Part shown: positions 1 through 7,099 of the stretch, in pieces
Position numbering within the stretch: the stretch's first letter is position 1
Layout: each line of letters opens with the position of its first letter
Origin: Acidobacteriaceae bacterium
GTDB taxonomy: Bacteria; Acidobacteriota; Terriglobia; Terriglobales; Acidobacteriaceae
DNA: 10,253 nt
NCBI GenBank assembly: GCA_003168235.1
Contig: PMSZ01000202.1
Coordinates: 1 to 10,253 of the forward strand
Direction: 5' to 3'
Notes under the pieces: generated by a model
Seen by the model: only the letters and a program-made list of their open reading frames with translations
What the model was told of the DNA's origin: nothing
Databases searched by the model: none
Position numbers and translations under genes: made by a program

Positions 1-1
1 C

Positions 2-3000
2 TTCTCGGCCGACACGCCGCTGGGCCACGTGGAAACCACGGAGACGGTTCAGCTGGAAGACAAAGTCTCTGTGCTGCTGACGAGTGAGAAGCCGATCTAT
101 CAGCCTTCGCAGACCATTCATTTGCGCGCATTGGCATTGGACCGCGCCGACCGGCATGCCGCAGCCGGCCGCGCACTGACCTTCGAAGTAGAGGATCCGC
201 GAGGAAATAAGGTATTCCGCAAAAGCACCGCGACGGACAATTTCGGCGTGGCATCGACGGAATTTACGCTGGCCGACGAAGTGAATCTGGGAACATATCA
301 CGTTCGCGCCGAGATAGGCGAGGCGAGCACCGCCGAATTGGCGGTAAATGTGGAGCGCTATCTATTGCCGAAGTTCCGCGTGGCGATCGAGTTCGATTCG
401 AAAAACGGCAAGCCGAAGCGCGATTACCGGCCTGGCGATCACGTCACCGGCGCCGTGAAAGCGAATTACTTTTTTGGCAAGCCTGTGGACAATGCATCGG
501 TCACGATGAAGGCGTCGGGGATGGATGCGGAGCTTTTCGAAGCGGCATCGGCAAAGGGGCGCACGGATCGCGATGGTGCCTATCGCTTCGATCTGGTGTT
601 GCCGCAATTTTTTGCCGGCAACGGAAAGCGCCACGGCGCGGCGCCGGTCGTGGTGGAAGCCACGGTGAAGGACGCGGCCGAGCACTTGGAGACACGCGGC
701 GAGCCGATCACCGTAAGCCAAACGTCGTTGCTGATTACGCTTGTTCCTGAAGGCGGCAAGCTGGTGCGGGGCTTGGAGAATGAAGTGTTCGTTCTGACAT
801 CGTATCCGGACGGAACGCCAGCCAAAGCGGACCTGGTAGTGCGCACGGCCGCTGCCCAGGATCGAGTGCAGACGGACGAGGCCGGAATTGCCACAGTTCG
901 GATTCAGGGCAATGACGCCAACAGCGTTTTGCGCATCGATGCCGACGATCACAAAGGCAATCGCGCCTCGGATAACGTGACGCTGGAGACGCGCGCCGGA
1001 GAAGATCAGGTGCTGGTGCGCACATCACACGCCGTAGCCAGGCCCGGTGATCGCATGGAGATCGCGGTGCTGTCGACGCAGCAACGCGGCGCGGCTTACA
1101 TCGACCTGGTGCGCGATGGGCAGACGATTCTGACGCGCGATGTTGATCTCGAGAACGGACGCGCGGAGATGAGCGTGGTCGTCAGTCCGGAGATGAGCGG
1201 GACACTGACGATCAATGCCTACGTGATTGGGCGCAGCGGCCGCGAGGTCGAGGACCAAAGGCTGGTCTTCGTGCAACCTGCCGAGGAGTTGCATATTGAA
1301 ACCGTGGCCGACGCCAGGAGTTACTTGCCCGGCGGCGAAGCAAAAGTGCATTTCCACGTGACCAATCAAAAAGGCGAAGGTGTCAGCGCCGCGCTGGGAC
1401 TAGAGGTTGTGGATCAGGCGGTCTTCTCGCTCGCCGAGAAACAGCCGGGCTTCGCCAAGGTTTTCTTCTACCTGGAACAGGAATTGATGAAGCCGCACTA
1501 CGAAATTCATTCGCTCTCTTCGACGCAGGTTATCGAGCCGGCGGAAGACGAATCCGACGAGTCGCATGATCGCGCCGCTCGGGCGCTGTTTGCCGCAGCG
1601 GAAACGGTTGCGGCGCACACGCTCGAGAGCGAGACGGGGCGCGCACTGCCCGAGACGGCAAAAGCGGACTACATGGCGCGGTACCGGGATGCGCTTCTCG
1701 ACTACGTCCGGGAACTTGCCACGAAGATGACCGACCTCGACCGCAAGCAAGATATGGCATTTAAAGAACTGAGAGACGCAAGCGGCCACCTTGCGCGCGA
1801 TGCATGGGGTACAGAGCTGCGTATCGATGCTGCGCCGTGGCGGAATGGAAACTACCGCTCGTACCGGGTGACGAGCGCGGGTCCCGACCGCACGTTTGGC
1901 ACGGCGGACGATCTTACATTGTGGCTGGAGCCCAGAACCGCGTGGGTGTCGAGCCAGCCGCAATGGAATGCGTGGAGGTCGGCGGAAAATACGATCACGA
2001 TGCGGATGGAGCACGGCGTCGGCCCCGAGAATGGTCTTGCCGAAATCGACGGCACGGTCACGGATGTGAGTGGCGCAGCGGTTTCGGGCGCGCGAGTTCA
2101 GATTCAGCGCATGGAGGATAAGAGCAGACGAAATACCGTTGCGGACGCGGCAGGAAAGTTTTCTTTCGCGGCATTGCCTCCGGGACGCTACTGGGTGCAA
2201 GTCGAGTCGGCTGGATTCAGAACCAGCGTTCGAGCGATCTCCCTCGCGGCCCGCGACCGCGGTGTTCTTTCTGCGACATTGCAGATCGGCGCCGTCAATG
2301 AAATGGTGGAAGTTGAAGCGGGAATGGCCCAAGTGGCGACAATGAACGCAGTAATCGGTGGGCCTGTCCCTCAGGCCTTACCTTTGAACGGGCGGAATTT
2401 TACGGAACTGGCGCAACTCCAGGACGCCAAGAAAACCAGGGAAGAGGCGAGGGCGAAAGACGGGCCAGGCGCGACGGGCGCTGCGGCCGCGCCGGCCGGT
2501 CATGTGCGAAGTTACTTCCCCGAGGCGCTCTACATCAATCCCGAAATACTCACCAATGGCGAAGGCAAGGCGAGCGTCACGATCCCGCTGGCCGACTCGA
2601 TTACGACCTGGCGCATGGCGATGTTGGCCTCCACGCAAACGGGCGCGCTGGGAACCGGAACTTCGGAACTCAAGGTCTTCCAGGATTTCTTTGTCGACCT
2701 CGATCTTCCCGTGACCCTGACGCAGGGAGATATGGTCTCGATCCCCGTGGCTGTGTACAACTACTCAGGCCATGCCGGCGACGTGGATTTGAAACTGGAA
2801 CCCGGGGATTGGTTCTCTCTGGAAGGAGCCGGCGAGCGAAGCGTCTCGGTCGGCGCCGGGCAGGTAGGCGCGGCGCAATTCACCATCGTGGCGGAGAAGA
2901 TCGGCAAATTCAAACTCACGCTCAGCGGCCGCATGAAAGGCGGCTCGCAGCGCGAAGACACGGTTGGGCGCGAGATTGAGGTTGTGCCCAATGGAGAGGC

Positions 3001-4621
3001 CAAGGAGACCGTCTTCAGCGGACGGCTGGATTCGTCGGTGCGTCATACCGTGAGCTTCCCGGAAATTTCCATCCCGGATGCAAGCAAGACCTTAGTCCGG
3101 CTCTACCCCGGGCCATTGAGCCAGGTGATCGAGGGGATGGACAGCATCCTGCGCATGCCCTTCGGCTGCTTCGAGCAGACTTCGTCAGCCACCTATCCGA
3201 ATGTGCTGGCGCTCGATTACATGAAGCGGACAAAGAAGCTGACGCCGGAGATTCACGCGAAGGCCGAAAGCTTCGTCGCAACCGGCTACCAGCGCCTCCT
3301 GACCTTCGAGGTTACGGGAGGGGGATTCTCATGGTTCGGCAACGCTCCGGCCAACAAGATTCTCACCGCATATGGACTGATGGAATTCCACGACATGGCG
3401 AAGGTCTATGACGTGGACCCACAAGTGATTGCGCGCACCACCGACTGGATGGTGCGTCAGCAGCAGCCAGATGGAAGCTGGAGGCCCGACACACAGTTCA
3501 TCAACGAAGGCGCGACGAACCGCTTCAATGCGGATGTGGTGCGCATCACCGCGTACATCGCGTGGGCGCTCGAATCGGCCGATTACAAAGGACCCGCGAT
3601 TGAGAAGGCCAGGCAGTTTGTCGAGAAACATCTCGACGGCAAGATGGACGCGTACACGATCGCCGTGTTTGCGAACTTCGCGGTAGAAAACGGCAAGGAC
3701 TCGGAATTCGCGCGGCGAGCCTTGGCAATGTTAAGGGACGCGGCAACGGAAAAGGGCGACTTCGTGTGGTGGTCGGCGGACGAAACCAGTGTCTATGCGA
3801 CTGGCGACAGCGCGGCCGTCGAGACGACAGGGCTCGCAGTGCAGGCGTTTCTCAAGGCCGGAGGATACACCGATGTCGTCCGCAAGTCGCTTTCGTGGAT
3901 CGCTTCAAAAAAGAATGGCGACGGCAATTGGGGGACGACGCAGGCAACGATCATGGCCTTGCGCGCGCTGCTGAGGGCATCCGAACAAAGCGGGAGCGAC
4001 GCCCGCGGGACAGCCGAGATCCTGCTCGATGGGAAGAAGGTCGCGAGCCTGGAGATCAACAAGGAGAACAACGATCTGTTCCACGAGTTCGTCCTGCCGC
4101 AAACGGGCGCGGACCGTGACAACGAGATTGAGATTCGTTTTTCCGGGAAAGGCGGACTGGCGTATCAAATCGCCGGACGGTACTTTGTGCCGTGGGAGCA
4201 AGCGACAACACGCGAAGCGCTCGCAATCGAAGTAAAGTACGATCGCACACGGCTCGCCCACGATGAGATAGTTACGGGGACGGCGAAAATCCGCAACAAT
4301 CTGGATAAGACTGCAAAAATGGTGATGGTGGATCTGGGGATTCCTCCCGGATTCGAATTCCTGAGCGAAGACTTGCAGAAGATGGTGGAGAAAACCGCGG
4401 GCGCAAAAAGCGGGCGGCTGGAAAAATTCAGTATGACGGCAACGCAGGCGATCTTATATTTCGATTCGATCGGGCCGCGCGATTCGTTCGAAGTGCGGTA
4501 CCGGCTCCGAGCGAAGTACCCAATCCACGCGCAGGCGTTCGCCTCGCGCGTGTACGAATACTACGATCCGAACATCAATGCGACAGCAAAGCCTGTGCGC
4601 TTTGAAGTGAGCGGACGCTGA
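2..4621 (+). CDS. Alpha-2-macroglobulin family protease inhibitor with chimeric bait region (5' partial)
   Basis: Bacterial A2M proteins are periplasmic or lipid-anchored traps that bind attacking proteases when a bait region is cut and an internal thioester fires. The frame is open from base 2. GTG at 29 is the first possible start, but there is no signal peptide or complete first domain, so the true start lies left of the window. Residues counted from the GTG: MG1/MG2-type repeats with the EKPIYQPSQTIHLRAL strand (~12-110), further MG domains (~110-510), bait-region insert (~515-825), the A2M core domain with SYFPEALYINP at 828 and DSITTWRMAMLAS, thioester GCFEQ with Cys1047, an alpha-helical thioester domain (to ~1340, including PDGSWRPD), and a receptor-binding-like C-terminal domain (~1395-1530). 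Visible length of 1,530 residues fits bacterial A2M. The intact CxEQ argues it is functional. No PBP1C partner is visible. The insert is treated separately. Family call is very secure; trap function is inferred. Confidence 0.95.
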   Translation, partial: FSADTPLGHVETTETVQLEDKVSVLLTSEKPIYQPSQTIHLRALALDRADRHAAAGRALTFEVEDPRGNKVFRKSTATDNFGVASTEFTLADEVNLGTYHVRAEIGEASTAELAVNVERYLLPKFRVAIEFDSKNGKPKRDYRPGDHVTGAVKANYFFGKPVDNASVTMKASGMDAELFEAASAKGRTDRDGAYRFDLVLPQFFAGNGKRHGAAPVVVEATVKDAAEHLETRGEPITVSQTSLLITLVPEGGKLVRGLENEVFVLTSYPDGTPAKADLVVRTAAAQDRVQTDEAGIATVRIQGNDANSVLRIDADDHKGNRASDNVTLETRAGEDQVLVRTSHAVARPGDRMEIAVLSTQQRGAAYIDLVRDGQTILTRDVDLENGRAEMSVVVSPEMSGTLTINAYVIGRSGREVEDQRLVFVQPAEELHIETVADARSYLPGGEAKVHFHVTNQKGEGVSAALGLEVVDQAVFSLAEKQPGFAKVFFYLEQELMKPHYEIHSLSSTQVIEPAEDESDESHDRAARALFAAAETVAAHTLESETGRALPETAKADYMARYRDALLDYVRELATKMTDLDRKQDMAFKELRDASGHLARDAWGTELRIDAAPWRNGNYRSYRVTSAGPDRTFGTADDLTLWLEPRTAWVSSQPQWNAWRSAENTITMRMEHGVGPENGLAEIDGTVTDVSGAAVSGARVQIQRMEDKSRRNTVADAAGKFSFAALPPGRYWVQVESAGFRTSVRAISLAARDRGVLSATLQIGAVNEMVEVEAGMAQVATMNAVIGGPVPQALPLNGRNFTELAQLQDAKKTREEARAKDGPGATGAAAAPAGHVRSYFPEALYINPEILTNGEGKASVTIPLADSITTWRMAMLASTQTGALGTGTSELKVFQDFFVDLDLPVTLTQGDMVSIPVAVYNYSGHAGDVDLKLEPGDWFSLEGAGERSVSVGAGQVGAAQFTIVAEKIGKFKLTLSGRMKGGSQREDTVGREIEVVPNGEAKETVFSGRLDSSVRHTVSFPEISIPDASKTLVRLYPGPLSQVIEGMDSILRMPFGCFEQTSSATYPNVLALDYMKRTKKLTPEIHAKAESFVATGYQRLLTFEVTGGGFSWFGNAPANKILTAYGLMEFHDMAKVYDVDPQVIARTTDWMVRQQQPDGSWRPDTQFINEGATNRFNADVVRITAYIAWALESADYKGPAIEKARQFVEKHLDGKMDAYTIAVFANFAVENGKDSEFARRALAMLRDAATEKGDFVWWSADETSVYATGDSAAVETTGLAVQAFLKAGGYTDVVRKSLSWIASKKNGDGNWGTTQATIMALRALLRASEQSGSDARGTAEILLDGKKVASLEINKENNDLFHEFVLPQTGADRDNEIEIRFSGKGGLAYQIAGRYFVPWEQATTREALAIEVKYDRTRLAHDEIVTGTAKIRNNLDKTAKMVMVDLGIPPGFEFLSEDLQKMVEKTAGAKSGRLEKFSMTATQAILYFDSIGPRDSFEVRYRLRAKYPIHAQAFASRVYEYYDPNINATAKPVRFEVSGR
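1796..1927 (+). other. GspG-like pseudopilin C-terminal module embedded in the A2M bait region
   Basis: Residues ~590-633 of the A2M protein read DAWGTELRI, then a short Asn/Arg-rich loop, then Y-R-V-T-SAGPDRTFGTADDL. Type II secretion major pseudopilins (GspG family) end with the same order: a DPWG strand, a Y-x-x-x-S-x-G-x-D turn and a terminal Asp-Asp that helps bind calcium. A helix-rich stretch precedes it (~550-590). What is seen is motif order and spacing. That it is a folded, calcium-binding module is inference. The alternative is convergence of an Asp/Gly-rich loop. Confidence 0.5.
2042..2424 (+). other. Carboxypeptidase-regulatory-like domain plus LPLNGRNF linker inside the A2M protein
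   Basis: Residues ~672-798 of the A2M protein contain GTVTDVSGAAVSGARVQI, AAGKFSFAALPPGRYWVQV, an SAGFRT turn, and a closing LQIGAVNEMVEVEA strand. This is the beta-sandwich pattern of carboxypeptidase-regulatory-like (CarboxypepD_reg) domains. It is followed by LPLNGRNFTELAQL at residues 784-797. In Acidobacteriota this pair normally forms the N-terminus of Oar-like TonB-dependent outer-membrane receptors, just before the plug domain. Here no plug or barrel follows. After a low-complexity Lys/Ala/Gly stretch (~800-826) the sequence returns to the A2M core domain in the same frame. The resemblance is clear; its role as bait or spacer is inference. Confidence 0.8.
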
Positions 4622-4658
4622 CCAAGCCGCAGCGAGAATGCAAGTCGCAGGATTTGCG

Positions 4659-4692
4659 GGCGGAGTCGAACAGAACAAATTCTGACTCCGCC
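4659..4692 (+). terminator. Strong hairpin 37 bp after the A2M stop, terminator-like but without a T tract
   Basis: GGCGGAGTC (4659-4667) is perfectly complementary to GACTCCGCC (4684-4692), a 9-bp GC-rich stem. AGAA and TTCT can pair inside it around a CAAA loop, leaving a 4-nt bulge on the left arm. No run of T follows, so it is not a classical intrinsic terminator. It may be a 3'-end stabiliser or the site of factor-assisted termination for the A2M transcript. The inverted repeat is directly visible; the function is inferred from its position. Confidence 0.5.
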
Positions 4693-4936
4693 ATGAATGC
4701 AGACAGCCTGTCACCTGATCCTCGACTTCGTCTTTGGCATTTGTGAACCGAGTTCTGGTTAGTCCCGTTTTCCGAATGGCCAGAGTTGCCATGCCATGCC
4801 ACCCACGCAAATGCGGCAGCAGAGTGACGCGATTTTGTACGGATGTCAGCGAACAATCACGGCACAGGCCGCATTTTCGCATGCTTTGAATGAACTAGTT
4901 TTCAATCACCTGTTTCAGCGCTTTGGAAGTCTCGGC
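4693..4936. other. Intergenic spacer before the efflux remnants
   Basis: I see no supported gene, RNA or repeat here. The frame of the downstream adaptor stays open back to an ATG at 4796, but the residues encoded before ~4937 resemble no adaptor N-terminus: there is no signal peptide, no lipobox and no first beta-strand. I treat them as non-coding or as scrambled 5' sequence of the adaptor. A short GSL just before the homologous part (residues encoded at ~4925-4933) may be a relic of the GTLDG segment common in this family. Confidence 0.5.
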
Positions 4937-5873
4937 GAGCCGCAGGTTTCGGGATACATCATCAGCCAAGATTACAAAGAAGGTTCAGTGGTACCGAAGG
5001 GACAGGTTCTCTTCGAGATTGATCCGAGGCCATTCAAGGCCACTCTTGACCGCGCCAAGGGGGAACTTGGTCAAGCAGAGGCGCAACTGGGCAAGAGTAC
5101 ACTCGACGTGAATCGCGATGCGCCTCTCGTAGCCCGGAAGGCTGTCCCCAAGGAACAGTTAGATACCGAGATCCAGGCCAAACGCGCTGCTGAGGCTAAG
5201 GTCGAATCAGCCAAGGCCGCAGTGGAACGAGCAGAACTCGATCTCGCCTGGACCAAGGTTACTTCGCTTGTCGACGGTGTTGCAGGGAGTGCCCAAGTTC
5301 AAATGGGCAATCTTGTGGGCCCGACCTCGCAGCTGACGTCAGTTTCGCAGGTCGATCCCATTAAAGTTCCCTGTCAGCGAACAGGAGTATCTGCGGGCGA
5401 AGCACCTTAGCTCCACGGGGCAGCCGATTGATTTGTTTAATAGCTCACCTGAGCTGATTCTCTCTGACGGCACGGTATATCCGCACAAGGGCAGAATTTT
5501 CTGGACGGACCGTCGAGTAGATACGAATACCGGCACCATGCGCCTCGTGGCGGCTTTCCCCAACCCACGAAATATCTTGCGTCCGGGGGAGTATGGGCGT
5601 GTGCGGATTCGGACCAGCTTCGAAAAAGGCGCGCTGCTGGTGCCTCAAAGTGCGGTCAAAGAAATTCAAGGAGGCTACCAGCTTGCCATTTTGGGAGCCA
5701 ACAACAAAGTTACCATTCGCTCAGTCAAAGCCGGCGCGAAGACCGAGACGATGTGGGTGATAGACGAGGGCTTGACGGCAGATGATCAGCTCGTCGTGGA
5801 AGGGGTGGCAAAAGTAAAAGACGGAACTCCAGTCGTACCCAAGTCAACCACAATCCATGCGGAGGTCCGCTAA
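4937..5873 (+). pseudogene. RND efflux periplasmic adaptor (AcrA/MexA-type), 5'-truncated and frameshifted
   Basis: Adaptors of this family link an inner-membrane RND pump to an outer-membrane channel. The first half (frame from 4937) begins with PQVSGYIISQDYKEGSVV and continues with GQVLFEIDPRPF, the biotinyl-lipoyl half-motif, then a Lys/Ala/Glu-rich alpha-hairpin and VDGVAGSAQVQMGNLVGP. It reaches SQVDPIKV and then runs out of frame to a stop at 5408-5410. The correct continuation, PVSEQEYLRAKHLSSTGQP, resumes in another frame at 5370 and is open to 5873 through the beta-barrel and membrane-proximal parts (RVDTNTGTMRLVAAFPNP, LRPGEYGRVRI, VPQSAVKEIQGGYQ). Against the usual IKV-YF-PVSEQ of relatives, the break looks like loss of about 5 bases at 5368-5370. 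The N-terminal signal and first strands are also missing. Two independent lesions make it a pseudogene; a sequencing indel could explain the frameshift but not the missing start. Confidence 0.88.
5861..5866 (+). promoter_or_regulatory. Relic Shine-Dalgarno site of the truncated RND pump gene
   Basis: GGAGGT lies 10 nt before the ATG at 5877, inside the last codons of the adaptor remnant. It fixes the pump start and shows the two genes were once a translationally linked adaptor-pump pair. Confidence 0.7.
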
Positions 5874-5876
5874 GCC

Positions 5877-5984
5877 ATGTCGCAATTTTTCATAAACCGT
5901 CCGATCATGGCCATCGTGATCTCGGTGCTGATGGTGATTGTTGGTGCGATCACCACCGAACTTCCCCAGCAGACCCTACAATGA
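5877..5984 (+). pseudogene. RND inner-membrane efflux pump (AcrB-type), N-terminal ~35-codon fragment
   Basis: The frame encodes MSQFFINRPIMAIVISVLM followed by VIVGAITTELP and stops at 5982-5984. MSxFFINRPI and the following first transmembrane helix are the near-invariant opening of hydrophobe/amphiphile RND pumps, whose full length is about 1,000-1,050 residues. Here over 95% is gone. After LP the family normally continues with a QYP-x-I-xPPTINV strand. Bases 5969-5994 can be read as a shuffled version (QQ, YPTM, TINV) if one base is restored near 5973, so the relic may reach ~5994. From 5998 the DNA belongs to an unrelated opposite-strand gene. It sits 3 bp after the adaptor stop, the usual adaptor-pump order. 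Pump identity from the N-terminus is firm; loss of function is certain in this window. Confidence 0.88.
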
Positions 5985-6623
5985 CAATTAACGTGTGTTG
6001 TTGCAGAGTGGCCGTGGCTTCGTCCAAGTCCTCCTGGGCTTTCTCGGCATCGATGCGCGAGAGGAGCTCGACCTTCTGCATTTCGAGCTGAGCTTTGCTC
6101 AGATTGTCTTCCGCTTGCTTGATCTCCGTTTCATCTTTGGCGCGAGCTGCATTCTCTTTGGCCTGCTCCTCGATTACCTGGTCGACCAGGGAGCTGTGAT
6201 CCGCCTGCTTGTCGATGAAATTGCGCAGCTTGGCCTGGCGGTCGAACTCCACCAAAATATCTCCACGTTTCACCCGGCTTCCGCCGAGCGCCAACTTGGC
6301 GATCGTAAGTGTGCCGACTTGCTCGCCTGCCAGAAGCGGCGCGAGGATGGCACGAGATTGCACGGCCTCGGTTGTGCCATTAAGACGCAAGGTTCGACCT
6401 GGGCACTCGAAGCTTGCGAGCCACTTTCGCTGGATCGGGTTTTCCGCTCTACACCAGCCAGCAAAAGCGTGCCTACAACGAGCGCAACCATAGCCACGAC
6501 CAGCATTCCGCGTAGCCGTCCGTTGAACCGGGAGCCGCCACCCGCAAGATCCTCGGGTGCCCGCTCCTCTCGCTCTGGCGGAGGGGCGGATTCAGTAGTT
6601 GCGTCGCCAGGAGATGGACACAT
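5950..6623 (-). pseudogene. HlyD-type periplasmic adaptor, frameshifted and C-terminally truncated
   Basis: Read on the minus strand, an ATG at 6623 (GAGG 9 nt upstream) opens a Pro/Glu-rich cytoplasmic tail and a single transmembrane helix at residues ~39-58 (GMLVVAMVALVVGTLLLAGV). Adaptor homology resumes in another frame near 6390-6450 with TLRLNGTTEAVQSRAIL, then GGSRVKRGDILVEFDRQA, the lipoyl half-motif, then a long charged coiled coil (residues AKENAARAKDETEIKQAEDN and onward) ending in LSRIDAEKAQEDLDEATATL. Homology stops at LQQ (5998-6003). The remaining frame to 5950 encodes sequence antisense to the RND fragment, so the second hairpin helix, second lipoyl half and beta-barrel are absent. 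HlyD-type adaptors of this style serve ABC or RND exporters; no partner survives here. Frameshift plus truncation point to a dead gene. Confidence 0.8.
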
Positions 6624-7099
6624 GCTTGATTGCCTCGCGCCCGCTGTGTGTGGGTCGGGCCGAATACACTTCGATTCTGGAGTACCCGCTCATCATTATC
6701 TGACAAAAGAGCTGTCTCGAAGCCTGGAAAACCCTCGAATACGCGCCCTTTTATAAAGGATCGAAATTGGCGTTCGCACTTGCAGTCTATTCCGTAGCCT
6801 TTCCTCCGTTACCCCAGTTGATCTTCAAGCACGCGAGGCAAGAACCTGGTCAGTGCCCGCACCTCGAGTTAGCGCTACTAACCCGATCAAGTTCCTCGAA
6901 GCCCGTTTCTGGACAGTCAAATCCAACAGGATTGCCTGCCAACAACCGCTTGCAGCTGACAACGAGCTGTATTAAGCTGCCTCGTTCGCGCATTGACCCA
7001 CTATGCCACCGATAACTCTGGCCTTGCAATTTGTGGAAATATACAACAAAATGTGCTCCTTCCCCATTAACTGCCCGTCGTAAGTCTGCCGCTATTTAA
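6624..7099. other. Non-coding spacer upstream of the ubiquitin-like operon
   Basis: About 475 bases without a supported gene. Short open frames here have no recognisable domain and unlike composition. A 6-bp inverted repeat, AACGAG (6961-6966) and CTCGTT (6981-6986), and a small CCTTT-TAT-AAAGG palindrome near 6750 are visible but weak. The promoter of the operon starting at 7100 should lie here. TATACA at 7040-7045 could be a -10 element, but I find no matching -35, so I do not annotate a promoter. Confidence 0.5.

Noticed and set aside
1400..2332. Long open frame (310 codons) on the minus strand opposite the A2M gene
   Set aside because: It is antisense to a strongly supported coding region, has no recognisable domain and an Arg/His-rich composition typical of a shadow frame in GC-rich DNA.
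2042..2424. Possible stand-alone TonB-dependent receptor fragment
   Set aside because: The module is in frame with A2M sequence on both sides, and no plug or beta-barrel follows, so it is an insert in the A2M protein and not a receptor gene.
4796..4936. ATG at 4796 as an authentic start of the RND adaptor
   Set aside because: Encoded residues before PQVSGY show no signal peptide, lipobox or adaptor first strands; the homologous part begins near 4940.
5995..6756. 253-codon + strand open frame rich in Leu and Arg
   Set aside because: It is antisense to the HlyD-type adaptor, whose lipoyl motif and coiled coil are clear on the minus strand; the + strand product has no family features.
6767..7015. 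82-codon + strand open frame in the spacer before the operon
   Set aside because: No ribosome site, no domain, and Ser/Pro/Leu-rich composition unlike the neighbouring genes.
7017..7045. Promoter for the operon with -10 TATACA at 7040-7045
   Set aside because: The hexamer 17 bp upstream (TCTGGC) does not resemble TTGACA, so the match could be chance.
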